From the NCBI GenBank assembly GCA_036435485.1, contig CM071600.1, forward strand, positions 116,552,046-116,616,045: 64,000 nucleotides of DNA. The letters run 5' to 3'. Below are positions 20,533-33,700 of this stretch, piece by piece. Position 1 is the stretch's first letter. Every line of letters starts with the position of its first letter. Position numbers and translations under genes: made by a program. The notes beneath the pieces were generated by a model. It saw nothing but the letters and a program-made list of their open reading frames with translations. It was not told where the DNA came from and did no database searches. The DNA comes from Saposhnikovia divaricata (Eukaryota; Streptophyta; Magnoliopsida; Apiales; Apiaceae).

Positions 20533-23500
20533 TGAGATTGATATCGTAGAAGCATACACCAGACAGACACAGAATTTGATTTGGTGATAGATTCTTCGAT
20601 CAGATATAGCATACGATAGGTACAGAATGCTCCTTGAACCTTCGCTTGAGTAAGCATACCGACTTTACTGGTAGACAGTAGACGTGCTTGTCCTTGAACT
20701 GTTCGACCGTTTATGTAAATGATGATATACTTATCACTATATCCTTTCTGACTCGTTCAGCTCTCATGATTATGTCCATTTTCGCCATGGAACATCATCC
20801 TGGTTCTGTAGAAGTTTCTAAAGAATTGTGCCTCGCAATTCTCCTTTGAAGCGGCCTTACTTCTCTCCCACATAGGTGATCTTTATCTTATAGAGTAACC
20901 CGCATTTACTCAACTAAATTCCATGCGTTCAAATCTTGAACTCCAAGTATTCAGCGAAAGATCATTAAAAGCTTAATAGCTTACCCTCGTACCTTACGGG
21001 TCTCACGGTTTCCTCATCATAGGAACAGACCAGGGGTTACCCCCACAGTGATTTGGACATCATGATTTAGTTGGCCCATTGAACCAAGTTCTTGGGATCT
21101 CTAGTTAGCAATGGTTGGGTGTCCACCATGACGCCGTTAAGCCATAGGCTTAAGGCCCATCCCTCTCGATGATTTTACAACTATCTCTCAGTATAACCAG
21201 ATTCTCTTGGTTTAACCAGATTATCTAAGTTTAACCATCTGGTTAGTGGATCCACAACATTATCATTTGACTTTACTTTACCGAGTCAATCTTGATAATT
21301 CTCGTTGAGAGTAATTGTTTTAATGGCATTATGTCCTCGTCATAGAGGCGAGACATACCATTACATACACAACAATGTGATCTCCCAATTTGCAAATTAT
21401 TCACATAAAATATGCATATTGAAAACAAATTTTCTTGTCATTTAGGAATATCCATTACAAAGTGACTACATTCAGCCTCTCACTAATTCACTCTAACATG
21501 CATACATATTATGAAATAGACTCGTATTCCATCGTGAATCGGGCTATGTTTAATCATCTATCTAGGATTCCCATGACATGGCTGCTTTCGTTAATGTGAG
21601 CTAAATTCACTAATGACTTTTAAGTTCTTAAAGTCACACATCTAACATCCATACTATTTCCACATAGTGAAATTAGATGTCTTTGACAATACAGCCCAAA
21701 CTCACGAGTACATCTCAAACACCTTAGTCTCATTGCAATCACATTCAATAGACCAATTTCGATTTGACTCGTGCATCTACTCAGTTTATTGATTGTGTAG
21801 CCTATGCCTGATTTTGTACAATTTTAAAATGTACAACATATTTCCAATCATTCTTGAGAGATCCTTGTTAATCAACACTTGGATAGATACGAATTCATTC
21901 TAGATATACTAGATTAAGTTACGTTGATCTCTTCAAGATTCACATCACCAATGTGTGACATGTATCCTCTAAGACCTTCAAAGTTATTAAGATTTTAAAT
22001 ATCAAAATCACAACTTCAAGTCTCATCAAAATTGCTAGAGATGATCCTCTCTTCATTGCTTTTAGTAATGATCAGATCACTTGCGTGCAATTACATATGA
22101 CCACCATTTCATTCATAAGTAATGCAAACCCACATGCCAATCCATTGATTGTCTATCACTTTAGCATCTCAACATAGGCATATTTCACATTTTGGTAATC
22201 ACTTTACCAATTATTAGTTGAGGCTTCAATTCGTTATATTGAAATTACCAATTTTTAGCGTCCCAAAATTAGCGATTTCAATTCACCTTATTACCAAGTT
22301 TAAGCATCCCTAAACTGGCAATACGCATTATACAGTTTTCACGTTTGAGCATCCTCAAAATGAAAAACTAAGTCATTAATTTCGAAGCCGTTGCTTATCA
22401 TAGCAATATCAAACTTTATATGCCACTGTTTTGATGTCTATTTTGATTCACAAAATGTTCCACCTGGTCATAGTCTTTTTACACTTGCCTTAGCAACAAA
22501 CCCTCAGGTTATCTCACGTCGATTTCTATTAAATCTCTATTTAGAAAGACTATCTCAATGTTCATTTGATATACTTCTCAATTTCGCAACACGATAATTT
22601 TAAGTATCATCTTAATGAACCTCATTCTCGTAAATCGAGAAATACTATCTCAAAATATATCGGGTCTTCACTTTGATTGTAATTTCTAATTATCAACCTG
22701 ACCTTATACTTTTTCTTTACCCATGTATCTATTTTTCAATTTGAAAAATCCGTTTGGGTCCTAATGGTATCTATCTCGCAAGAAGATCCATATAATTTCA
22801 AACATTATTCTACTTAATAGAACCACTCTTTCTATTCCTTAACACCTTTTCCCCCACAAGGGATATAAAGAGTTCATATAACGCTATAGTCCATTTTCCA
22901 GCACACATGTTAGAAAATCTTGACTTGTTGACTTCTTAACTTTGGCCAATTTCCCTCTTAATATCTTCTTTCATCAAAGAATTATTAGAGGAACATGTAG
23001 CTTTTTTAAGCTTTGAGGTTCACCACTAAGCAAATCGTTAAGACATTCCGGGACTATCGAATTTCTTATCCTATGTCCTTTGCTCTGTTTAGGTTCATTC
23101 TCACATTAATCCAATAACTTAGGAGTTCATTTGGATCACTTACGGATTCATGTGGAACAACTTAGCCTAATAAATAAGCATTCCCAGATTCCGTAGTTGT
23201 ATACAAATTAGAATCTCATTATTTCAATTCATGTATAGGATATCATTAGACACAATCGTTGTCTATATCCATCCAAAATACCTAGATTATTTTGGATCAC
23301 TTTTAACCTTTATAGGTATCAGTATCAACATATCTCCAAGATACCCCCACAATTCAATTATTTCTAGAAATGCTTCGTTACATTCTAGAGTTCATTCATA
23401 GAAAATTCTTTTATTTTCTCTTCAAGATACCCCCACATTTTTAATATTTCTAAGAATGTTTCACTACATTCCTGTAATATTAGGAAATTCAATTATTTCC

Positions 23501-24279
23501 TTTCATGGTATCTTGTCTTGTTTAAAAAATAATTAGTCTTTACACGACTAACATCCTCATATTCAGTGATAGTCTGAATTGATGAACATCAATTTTTCAT
23601 CTCCATTAGAGAGCAATTCAACATGCACCTACTCCAATAAATTAATGCAAGTAATGTGCAGTGACCACATGAATATATCCACATTGTGAACAAAATCAAC
23701 GAGAGGTTATTCAGTATCAAAGTCAATCATTACCATTTTAACTTTCGTATCAAGTTGGTTTTCTATCTCTAGCATATAGAGTGTAAATATCTCTATCTAG
23801 CTTCATTTTTACTCTTTAACAAGTACACATAATCAATGTATTACTATAAAGTAATTACACAACTGGTTACCACCTATCACTAGAGCAGGTTTCACGTCGT
23901 TCATTAAAACATCTCAAATTTTAATATCATGTTCAAAGAACTTTCCTGTTCTTGTCACTGAAAAATTCAACTATTGAATTTCTCTCAAATTTCAATTTGG
24001 TTCACAAGAGAACCTAATTTTCGGGCTCATCACTGGTACAACCAGAAGAGGTCCGAAGAAGAACATAAACTTCCAATAAACCCACCTTCAGTGATCTTTG
24101 ATCAACTGATGCGTTAGGGTTAACAACATTCTGGATTTCTCTAAACTTTCAGCATACAGAGCTGATCGCAATGCCGTATTAGGTATCACATGGATCACCA
24201 TAGTAGGCTCGTGTGTAACTGCCGTAGCAAATCGACACCAACAAGAGATTATATAATATAACCAGAGGAACGAATCCAA
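20533..24279 (-). other. RT-3 long non-coding interior
   Basis: No ORF over 70 codons and no protease, integrase, RT or RNase H motif on either strand by eye. A ~110-bp imperfect tandem duplication lies at about 23335-23500, each copy starting AAGATACCCCCACA. The stretch could be a vestigial pol too decayed to see, or genuine non-coding filler of a non-autonomous element. Confidence 0.6.
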
Positions 24280-25244
24280 CTAGAAAATTATAAATCTCGT
24301 GCCGACCCTCATCCTATACTTAATAAGTAACAGGTCTGTTAGGTTTTTCAACATCTTGAAACATCCGACCAAGATTGATATTTCAATAGAAATTTCCTTG
24401 CACTTGTGCTTAAGATAGTCCTTGAAATCTTTCCATCCAGGTGGCAGCTTTTCAATTACAGCAGCAACTTGGAAAGACTCACTTATGATCATCCCTTCAG
24501 CATGAATATCATGGATGATCACTTGCAGTTCTTACACCCGACTGACCACAGTCTTAGAATCTGCCATCTTATAATCAAAAAAGCGGCCAACAATCCACTT
24601 CTTAGCCGCAGCGTCCTCGATTTTATACTTATGGTCAAGAGACTCCCATAAGACCTTAGCCGTTGGCTTCGTACTAAACACGTTATACAACGAGTCAGCA
24701 AAACAATTCAGCACATAATTCCAACAAATATAGTCGGCGTGCTTCCAAGCATCAACAGCATAAACTGTTTGCGTGTTACTCTCAACAGTGAGCAACGGTG
24801 GATCCTCTTTGAGGTAGCGATCCAGAACAACATCTTTTGTTGCCAACGTTTGAAGTTCGTTCCATTGAACTTCTCAGATTTCTCAGCAAGTGCAGCAGGC
24901 ACAGCAGGAACAGGTGCAATATGTGCACTAGGCACCACATGCATAACAGGCGTCTGTACTACCAATGTTTGTACACTAGTAGGCATCGCATGCCCGTTCG
25001 TAGAAACGAAACCTGTCATAGTCGATCCAAACGGAACATTATTCTATCCAACGACAGTATGTCCCAAAGGCACATGTCCGGAAAGCACATGTCCAGCCAT
25101 CGACAAACCCACATCAGGTGGTGTAACCTGTGCATTAGGGTTAGGCAGCAGCTGATGACCCCCATCAGATGTTACAATCTGTGCGTTGGGGTAAACCATC
25201 GTAATCGTGTTGTCTACAGTTTGATTCTTCATTAAATCTGTCAC
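24280..25244 (-). pseudogene. gag: RT-3 gag (copia UBN2/DUF4219 type), broken
   Basis: The start is at 25244 (MTDLMKNQTVDNT), then a Gly/Pro-rich leader, a stop near 25042, and the capsid core EKFNGTNFKRWQQKMLFW. The frame is lost near 24845 and continues as DRYLKEDPPLL, WKHADYICWNYVLNCFADSL, KVLWESLDHKYKIEDAAAKK; it then passes a stop (24521) into VIEKLPPGWKDFKDYLKHK before losing frame near 24390. No zinc knuckle is visible. It would form the particle; with no pol here, replication would need enzymes in trans. Confidence 0.88.
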
Positions 25245-25305
25245 TCAAACAATCAAGCAACTACGTAAGTACAGATCACAGATATATAATATTACGCTTT
25301 AAGAT

Positions 25306-25557
25306 TTTTAGACAATCTGTGATAAATACAAACAGTATAATATTTGTGCGTGTGTGAGTAACAGTTATGTGTATAATTAAAACAGATAAAAGAGGAGACA
25401 AGGAACGAAAAATTCGAGTCCAGTGCGTGACTGTCTCCTTAAAGCATATTAGCCCTCACCGTATGTGCGAGCGAAACGCCTCCTAGGATAAAACGGATTG
25501 CAGTGAGGCAACAGACGAGCGTCACTCTCAGCGAGCTTGAGACGAGCAAGAACTATC
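25306..25557 (-). repeat. RT-3 5' LTR, truncated by RT-4 insertion
   Basis: 252 bp match the inner part of the left LTR, beginning TTTTAGACAATC where the left copy has TGTTAGAAAATC, so the terminal TG has mutated. The match ends at AACTATC; RT-4 begins with TGTTAGGTCC. The adjoining element-strand sequence AATCTTAAAGCG may be a decayed PBS. Confidence 0.85.
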
Positions 25558-27614
25558 TGTTAGGTCCAATAAGATTGTAGAAGGGGGGGTTGAATACAAT
25601 CTATACCAATTTATCGAAATTTGTTCTTCAAATAATATTTTATTTTAAACAAATTTGAGCGGAATAAATTGAAACAAATTTCAAGTTGAATATAACAATA
25701 TATTAACTTGATGGGTGTTACAATTTCAGTACAGAAATTAATCAAGTTGATAAAAACTAATCTAGAAAATTCGACATGAACTTTTCTAATTTAGTTAATA
25801 AAAATCAAGATTAGAACTAGGAAACTTAATTCTCTAGTAGTACAAGAATCACAAATAATCAAGTTCCACCGGATAAAATATTACAAAGGAGATGAACTTG
25901 ATTTTTCAGAAATTAATTTGTTCTTGGTGTGTTCTTGAGCTTGAGAGAGAAAGATGGAGGCTGCTATGTGTTTTTCTTCTGTTATGATCGACTGATTGAT
26001 TTCCTTCTGCATTCTGCTGCCTTATATAACACAGCCATAGTCATATTGCTTTGTTTTAACTGATATAACAATCATTTAACACTAATATGACATTCGGTAT
26101 GACTATCGAATGAATGTAATATGACTGTCTCTTTAAATATAACTTTCGGTATGACTATCCAGTCCAATATAACTATCGGTATAACTATCCAGCCTGTCCT
26201 CTTGAATGAAATATGACTATCCAGTTTGAACTGAATATGACTGTCACCTTTTGAACTGAATATGACTGTCTTCTTTTGAACTGGATATGACTGTCTTCTT
26301 TTGAACTGAATATGACTGTCTTCTTTTGAACTGAATATGACTGTCACACTTTGAACTAAATATGACTGTCACACTTTGAACTAAATATGACTATCGGTAT
26401 AACTATCATTTGATAGTTATATTATCATATTTTTCAGCTTATAATTAATCAAATGATTTATAAAAATCATTTAAATAACTATTTCTTTTTCATATTAATT
26501 CTGATTTAATTAATTGATTGATTAATTTAAAGAATAAATTAATTCTGATTGAATTAATTTATAAAATAAATTAGCCAACTAATTTAATTTAATTAAAAGA
26601 CAATTAATATGAAGTCTTTTTATAATTATATTAATTCCAACTTAATTAATTTGTTGAATAAATTAATTCCAATAGAATTAATTTATCAAATAAATAAATC
26701 AAATGACTTAATTAATTAAGAGAAAATTAATATACCTCCTTGACAGCATAATTATATTAATTCTAACTTAATTAATCTTTTAAATAATTTACTGAATAAA
26801 TTAATTCGGATAGAATTAATTTATCAAATAAATAATTCAAATGACTTAATTAATTAAGATAAAATTAATATACCTCCTTGATAGCATAACCCTTGTGATC
26901 TTCCATGTTTTGATATCTAATCCTCCACAAAGATTATTCCTTAGCCAGTCTTGATTGCAAAACCATTGTGGTTAATTAATTTAGTACCTCTGTTGCTTGC
27001 ACAATGATTTCTTCCCATACCAGTCATGATAGCTTGAACCACTGAAAGTAATAAAGAATTACCACCGAATTTTTGTTGACGCTCGATGCACGGTCTGGTT
27101 CATGAGCGACTAACTCCAACGGCTTTTCTTTATTTTTGACTCTAAGCTGTGGTTTATTTCTTCTCTCAACATACCAGTCTTGACAGCTTGAACCACTGAA
27201 GTTAATGATAAACAACCACTGTTTAATGTTGACACTCGATGTACTGTCTGGTTCATGAGTGACTAACCGCAATGACTGTTCTTCATATATTGACTTTAAA
27301 ATCTGGTTCCTTTTCTTTTCTTTTTCTTCTCTCTCCATTAATTCTTCTGTACTGTCTCTGTCACTGTTGAAATCTCAGTCACTTTAAATGAATTTACTTC
27401 TTTAACGAATACTTCACTGAGGCTTGATCAGATGTCTGAACTTCTTTCAATGTAGTAATTCCTCAAGTCTGTAGATTGACCTTGATCTTTTTCTTCTGAC
27501 AGATAATACAATCTGAGATTGCTTGTGACAGTCTATATACTATTTACTATTACAATTTTGTTTAAGTTGAGTTGTATCCTCGAAATACAAATAGGCTACA
27601 TCATATGCCTTTCA
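25558..27614 (-). repeat. RT-4 3' LTR (2.06 kb)
   Basis: It starts TGTTAGGTCC on the plus strand and ends ATGCCTTTCA, so TGAAAGG...CCTAACA on the element strand. The AGAAGGGGGGGTTGAATA block near 25580 matches the RT-1 LTR pattern. It includes a tandem array (26080-26400) and a second set of AT-rich duplications (26570-26885) with TTAATTAAG...ATACCTCCTTGA. No partner LTR lies in the window. Confidence 0.85.
26080..26400 (-). repeat. Tandem array of GAACTGAATATGACTGTC units in RT-4 LTR
   Basis: About ten imperfect units of TTTGAACTGAATATGACTGTC, mostly 25-26 bp apart, flanked by CGGTATGACTATC and CGGTATAACTATC variants at both ends. The array keeps an ORF open by periodicity; it is not a gene. 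Confidence 0.9.
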
Positions 27615-28385
27615 ATCTCCCCCTATTTGTTTGTTAGACAATAACAAGCAAATACCTAGAGGATAACTAAACTACCTCACTTAAACAAGAAAAAGATAAA
27701 ACTTTTAAGAATTAAGTAAATAATACAAAAAAAAAAATTTCTCTGGTTTAGATTTAACAATTCCAGAATCTTCAGTTGATGAAATTATAGATGATTGTTC
27801 CTCTAGCACTGACCTGATCTTCAATAGATAACTCATCTTCATTTCTGATTCTTCATATCTCTGCCTGATAATCCTTCACATCTTACATTGGTGATTATCA
27901 GCAGTTCTTGATTTACAACCACTTCCCATTTCTGACACAGCTTTTCTCACTAAAGAAAAACAGTTGTTCCTACTATATAGACAATGGTGAATCAATACCA
28001 TTTCTATAACTTCTGGTGAATTTACTACTCTTCCACTTAGCCTTTATACATAGTACATTGAACGACTAATGGAATAGTATTGTGATGTAATTCTCCTTCT
28101 ATCTCCACTTTCATAACAAATGAAAGTTGCTTCTCATTCTAAGCACAGTATCTAAGGCTCCCCCTTAGTTACTAGACTTGTTTCTCATTCTAAGCACAGT
28201 ATCTAAGGCTCCCCCTTAGTTACTAGACTTGCTTCTCATTCTAAGCACAGTCTTTACTGCTCCCCCTTCTAACTCACTCTTCTTTTACTTGTACCCCATA
28301 CTTCTCCCCCTTAGTTGAGTATATCCTACTAAGGTAAGCTTTAAGCTTGAATATATCTTTTTCAATATATCTCTCCCCCTTAGTT
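27606..28385 (-). other. RT-4 polypurine tracts, six copies
   Basis: CTCCCCCTATTT adjoins the LTR (27617), and further C5 tracts occur near 28160, 28209, 28260, 28310 and 28375, each in a CTCCCCCTT context. On the element strand they read AAGGGGGAG. The second and third lie in a tandem duplication of about 49 bp (CATTCTAAGCACAGTATCTA). Redundant PPTs upstream of the 3' LTR are a described Sirevirus feature. Confidence 0.75.
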
Positions 28386-31300
28386 GAGGAATCCTCCATT
28401 CAAATAATTGACAAAGTAGTTGATACCAAATTGTTACCAATTTATACCAATCGTTAGAGTACATTGAAATAAATTGATAAAGCTTTGTTAGAAAGGAAGT
28501 TTCATTTTCTTCCTCACTGTGAGTGTGTGATAGTGTTTAGTGTACCTCACAAGTGTTTCACTCTTCTCTCCACTCATTTGTGTTGAGTGTCTCACTTCTC
28601 TCTGTGTTTACACTCTTGCTCACTGGTGTTTCACTCATATCACTCATAGCTCCAACATCCGTTACTGTACCTGCAAGGAAAAATCACCATAGCCCCTTCT
28701 AGAGAGGTCACTGGTGGTGCAATGGGAGTTCGCAAATCCCAAATCCTCGTTGGACTCGTCAGACGAATCTGAGTCATAATCTACAAGTTGCTAATTTCCC
28801 TTTTAAGGGTTTTCAGATTTGAATTCTGAGAAAGTAAACAATGATCTATAAATTTAGCATTGAGATCAAGGTTTTCATCTAATGTCTATGAAGACATCAC
28901 CTTGTTAAACTCATCAGGTAAAATCTGAATCATAGTTTACAAGTTGCCGATCCGCACCTATGTCGGATCCGATACCCGCAGGATCCAGATATGTTCCATC
29001 TGGGGAGTTAGATAATGATCTTGTTGAATTTTGCATTTGAGATCAATACCTTCTCTCAAGGTCTGTGAAGACTCTTAGTTCATTAAAGAACCTTTAACTT
29101 ATAATCCTAACCGTAAAATGGTTGGATTACAGGTTTCCGTCAATTCATCCTTAGTGTGTGCAATCTCACTTATGCATATGAAATATTTTGGATAGTGTAT
29201 AAGGTAGTGACTCTCCAACTGAATATCCCACACATCCTTGTTTGATGCATCAAGTGCAGTTACTCCCTGGTGACCTCTAGTCTGATAGGTTACTTCCATT
29301 TAGGGTGTAAGATAGAATGTGTTTGAGCTTGACTGTAGTCTGGGATAAAAGTTGTTGGGTTTACAACCATATGACTAAACATGTGAGAATACAAAATTTC
29401 ATGTAGATGAACCTGCATCACAGAATATGAGCAACATAGATAGAATGCATTTTTAACATTGAAAAATTTTCTAAGAAAATATTGCATTTTATCTTAAGAG
29501 AAATGATATACAGTTGTGATTTCAAAAGATTTACAATATAAGCAATCACGGCTGTAGAAAGAGATTTTGAGTTAGGAATATAAAGATCCTGAGCTGGTTT
29601 TACAAAACAAGAACATAGGCAAAAATCCAATTAATAAATATTAATCGAATCAATGTATGTTAATGTTTAAACCAATACAAACAAAACTATTTTATCATGC
29701 TTTAGGTAGATACCAACTATTAGAAATTGTTAGCACTTGATAGGTCTTGTCTTCCAATTGTTTGATCCTGAAAATCAAACATTAGTTCCTAACCAATTGT
29801 ATAGACACATACCAATTTGATACCAACATTGGTCAATTGTTAAGTCCTTAACACGAAGATCTGTTAACAGCAATCACAGAACAAAGATTTATACTTAAAC
29901 TGCATATTTTGTGTGTGTTAATAAGAAGAACAACAAAAGAACCAAGTATAGGGACCTGTTTTTTAGTTTTGAAAGTATAGCGACTAAACTGTAAAAACTA
30001 TACAAACTATTTATATACACATGAAAAAGAATATACAAAAATAGGAAATAATATATATAATAATTATAAAAAATAAAAACTATAAGAAAAGAAAAATTCA
30101 AATTCGAATTAGTATAGAAACAAATAAAAATAGTAAAACTAAACATAACTTAATAATTTACAAACTTTAAACTATAAACGAACATACGACTATAATAAAA
30201 AGACAAACACTATAAAACATGTTAAATAAGATTAACATTTAAAAATTACAATACATGTACAAAAACATTAAGTATATACAAGAGTATTTATAATAGGTTA
30301 TCAAATCATATATTTTCTGACAAAACAACTTTCTACTAGAAAATTATTTAGAGAGAAAATATGATTTAATAAACTATCATAAATATGGCAGCTATTTTAA
30401 AATAATAAAATTTTCAACAAAAATAGCTTCCTCAAAAATTCTAACTAGAGAATTAGAGAAAAATATTTTTAGAGAAAATTATTATTCTAAAATAAAGAAA
30501 CATGGATTAACGCATTAGAATGATTATGACAATTCTTATAGAAAGATGACAAGATAGAATTCGAAAAGAATGTCATACCAGTTACTTGGCGCTCAACCTT
30601 TGGCACCAACTTCCACGTTTCTTGTTGTTCCAGATTCACAACTGCTTTCTCAGATTCCTTAGATTCTATACCTTGATTCTGAGAGGCCCTTTTTGTTCTT
30701 ACTCCAACATCTGGATCACCAATGATCAGCTCTATTCCAAACAGACTGTTTGAGAAGGTTGGATCTTGATGAATCGCCTTGTTCTTCATTGTGATGTTGT
30801 GTTTGACTAGTGAATCCTTTGTTTACTTTCCTCGAGTTATTACGAGAATGACTTGATGATTATTTTCCAGTGACATTGGTATTGCCAATAACAAAATTGT
30901 TTCTACCACTATCACTTGGATAATTATCATCATTAACATTTTAAACTTATGACTTCAAGGCAACTCCTCGATAACAACAATTGTTAACTCCTAACAACTG
31001 TTTGTTGATAGACAATCTTGGTTCTAAAAATAAAACTTGATTACCAAGACTGTCTTGTCTGCAATCTTAGAAATAATTTTCTAAGTCCAATACACCTTGA
31101 TCCATAGTATATAACATTTATTATCAAAGTGATTAGAATCTTGCAAATAAGCATAAAGATAATTCAAAGTAATTGAACTATGGTAACTTTAGATATTTCA
31201 ATATCCATAGTTCTACTTAGAGAATTTTTATACCATGTATAAAGTGAATTGTAAAAGATATAACAATGATTACTTAGAGGAGTTCTAAGTAATTTCACAC

Positions 31301-31859
31301 ATACCAATACATCTCACAATTAGTTAGTAAATAGAATTCTAACTAAATATCATTAACTGATATAAGTCAAAATTTTAATACAACCAATTGTTAGAACCAT
31401 GATATTAATTATAGTGAATTTCTGAAAATGGAGCATTGATAAAATTCACTAGAATTAACATCTCACAACTAATTGAAGACAAATACAGATTAGGTCCAAA
31501 TTAGTTATGTTGTTTATTTATTTTAATAAATATAAAGGACGGAGCAAATACTAAATTGAATTGATTCAAGTCCGTAACCCATATAAATCAAAATAAATAA
31601 TTAAATAATTAAATACTAAATCTCTATGAGTTAGATTTTAGCATTTAAGTATTTAAATTATCCTTAAATAATCACCACTAAAATATATTGCAATTATACA
31701 CATGGCAATCATTCAACAGATAATTCTCAGCGTGAGGTCTGGATGTAAATAAGTTCACATGTCCTTTCAATATAGACAATTAAATACTTGTGAACTTATT
31801 CAAGAATTACTTAACAGATGGGATATACAAATCATATAGCATTAATAAAATCCCAAGTT
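28386..31859 (-). other. RT-4 3' region, mostly unrecognised
   Basis: A+T-rich DNA with no intact third ORF. A ~155-bp imperfect duplication spans about 28765-29075, marked by repeated CATAATCTACAAGTTGC / CATAGTTTACAAGTTGC and GAGATCAA...TCTATGAAGAC segments. The copia fragment at 30500-30789 is listed separately. Confidence 0.5.
30500..30789 (-). pseudogene. Copia pol fragment (linker and RT start), out of order
   Basis: The translation contains IIGDPDVGVRTKRASQNQ and then QQETWKLVPKVERQVTG, the integrase-RT linker and RT beginning of copia pol (RT-8 has IIGNPNAGVRTRRAT and VWELVPAPKDRTVVG). It lies downstream of the RNase H end at 31.9 kb, where 3' non-coding sequence is expected, so it comes from a second element or a rearrangement. 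Confidence 0.75.
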
Positions 31860-33700
31860 TACAAACCAATCTTGAAAAATTAATTTCATCAAGTGATTTA
31901 GTAAACATATCTGCAAGTTAATCTTAATCAAAAACATGCTCTCGAAAGAATTGATACCTTATGCAAGTTGCTTAGTCCTTGAGTGTTTCACAGAGTTGTT
32001 GGAGATGAAATTGATTCCTTGTGTTCTCCTGCTTTCGTATAACTCATTTGATCTGTCTCTATGCAGCAAAACATGTCAGAACTGATGTCTCTAGGGTACC
32101 ATCTCCTTAGATTTGGGTCCAACTTAAGACATCTGAAAATCAAGTGTAATAACTACAAGAATAGATTCTCAAGAATCCACTTGGGACCATGCACATTTGC
32201 ATAATTGAGAATAAAATATGTGTGTAAGTGATCTATTAGCAATTGAATAAGATAATGAGCTGATGATTCCTCTATAGCCTGATTAGGTCCTAATTAGTAG
32301 ATCCTGAACTTGTTGGGTCAAATATCTCTAGAGTACCATTTCCTCATATCTGGGTCCATCTTAAGATTTTTGATAACCAACTTGTTAGATCCAAACTAAC
32401 AGGTCAAAAGCCAGCTATAGTGAGGTGTTGGCATGTAGTCTTAACAGGTCTAGAATCTTCTGAATAGAAACAAAAGATCCTTCACTTATTTTTATTGTCA
32501 TCATTCTTTTGTCTTACTGAAGTAAATCAAAAGAATTGCAACTTTACCAACATCAAAACAGCAAATATCTTGATACCAATTTATAGCTAGTAGACCAACA
32601 TATAATATAATCAAGATATCATTGCACATATATATCATTTATGTTTGTGCCTAAAGATGTAGAGAGTTCTATAAATATGACACCAAATGTTAAAAGATAC
32701 CAACTGTAAAAGATTGATACCAAATATTAAATTATAGTTAGGGTGTCATACCATGTCTTCCATGCTTGCTTGAGTGATGATACAAGTTTATATTAACCTG
32801 TAGAGATCTTCAATTATCTCACCAACCAGGAGCGCACTTGTTCACATTCCTCTAGCATCCAGATTCAGTAGGTCTAGATGTCCATTATAATCTTGAATGT
32901 GCAGCATATGCCTGATATCCTCAAGTCTTGTCACTGGTGCTTCTTGTCAAATATACTGTTCGATCAAATTGTAACCTAGCATCCAGTTTTGCTTTGTCCC
33001 TCATAACAATGCCTTGACATCATCCAGGTAGACTTCTGGTTATCCTTGTACCAAATACAGCCTTGTTGTTTGGTCTAGATACCAGCTTCCCTTCAATCTG
33101 CCTTTTGTACTGATTGAGATCATCTTGCATTGCAATCACTCAACCTGGATCTTTCAGAGCTTTTGTAGCTTTCTTAGTTTCTTCTAAAAGAAGACTAAAG
33201 AAATAATCATTAGTACTTGAAGCTCTGTTAGTCTTTTACTTCCACTATTAGAAACACTAAGAACTAGAACAAAGAGTTAATTGAGTCAACACTCTTTGTC
33301 TTGGCAGACATGTTCTCATAGTGTCCTTTGACTTTCAGTGTGGTGTTGAGTTGACCAGATGATCCTTCTTTTGCTCCCCCTAAGCTGTTGCTGGGTTTAC
33401 ATGATGATTCTCAATGTTGACATTGCTTGGATCTGAATCATCATTACCATTGACAACTGGGAGCTAGAAGTCGATGAACATCACTAAGACTTTCAATCAC
33501 CTTCTGTTGATTAATAACAATCACCCTGTAGGCTGTTGACTCCACCAAGTAACCAAGGAAATTATCCTATTGAGCATTAGCAGATTGCTAGAATGCTCAC
33601 TTTCATTTATCATTGCAAAACAATTTTCTTCATACTTGTGGGGTCTTCCTATATTCCTTACTGATCAGGGTTTAATCATGTAAGTAGCAAACTATTGACT
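31860..33700 (-). pseudogene. pol: RT-4 pol remnant (integrase end, RT, RNase H)
   Basis: Heavily decayed, read in several frames. At 33440-33640: DNFLGYLVESTAYRVIVINQ (post-integrase region). At about 33000-33150: VIAMQDDLNQYKRQIEGKLV and FGTR (RT start). At about 32780-32940: APVTRLEDIRHMLHIQDYNG, aligned to APVARLEAIRIFLAF in RT-8. At 31880-32010: NNSVKHSRTKQLA and LADMFTKSLDEINFSRLV (end of RNase H). The order agrees with a minus-strand copia pol. The catalytic YVDD was not found, so the middle may be deleted. Confidence 0.75.

Larger units (their letters stand above)
19927..25557 (-). mobile_element. RT-3: gag-only copia-type LTR element nested in RT-2
   Basis: Left LTR 19927-20518 and partial right LTR 25306-25557 share long matches, for example TTTGTGCGTGTGTGAGTAAC and CTCAGCGAGCTTGAGACGAG. 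A PPT lies next to the left LTR and gag next to the right one, so the element reads right to left. Only gag is recognisable; about 3.7 kb of interior has no pol signature. It resembles the non-autonomous class described in plants as terminal-repeat retrotransposons with a gag domain. The right LTR is cut by RT-4. Confidence 0.85.
25558..33700 (-). mobile_element. RT-4: decayed Sirevirus-type copia element, 5' part deleted
   Basis: A 3' LTR of 2057 bp lies at the left, followed to the right by PPTs, a long 3' region, and a pol remnant whose domains run integrase, RT, RNase H from right to left. Gag, protease, PBS and 5' LTR are absent before the host-derived sequence at 34 kb. The target duplication at the left junction would be CTATC. 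Confidence 0.75.

Noticed and set aside
26072..26347. 91-codon ORF on the minus strand
   Set aside because: It is the translation of the RT-4 LTR minisatellite (repeated FKRRQSYPVQ-like text).
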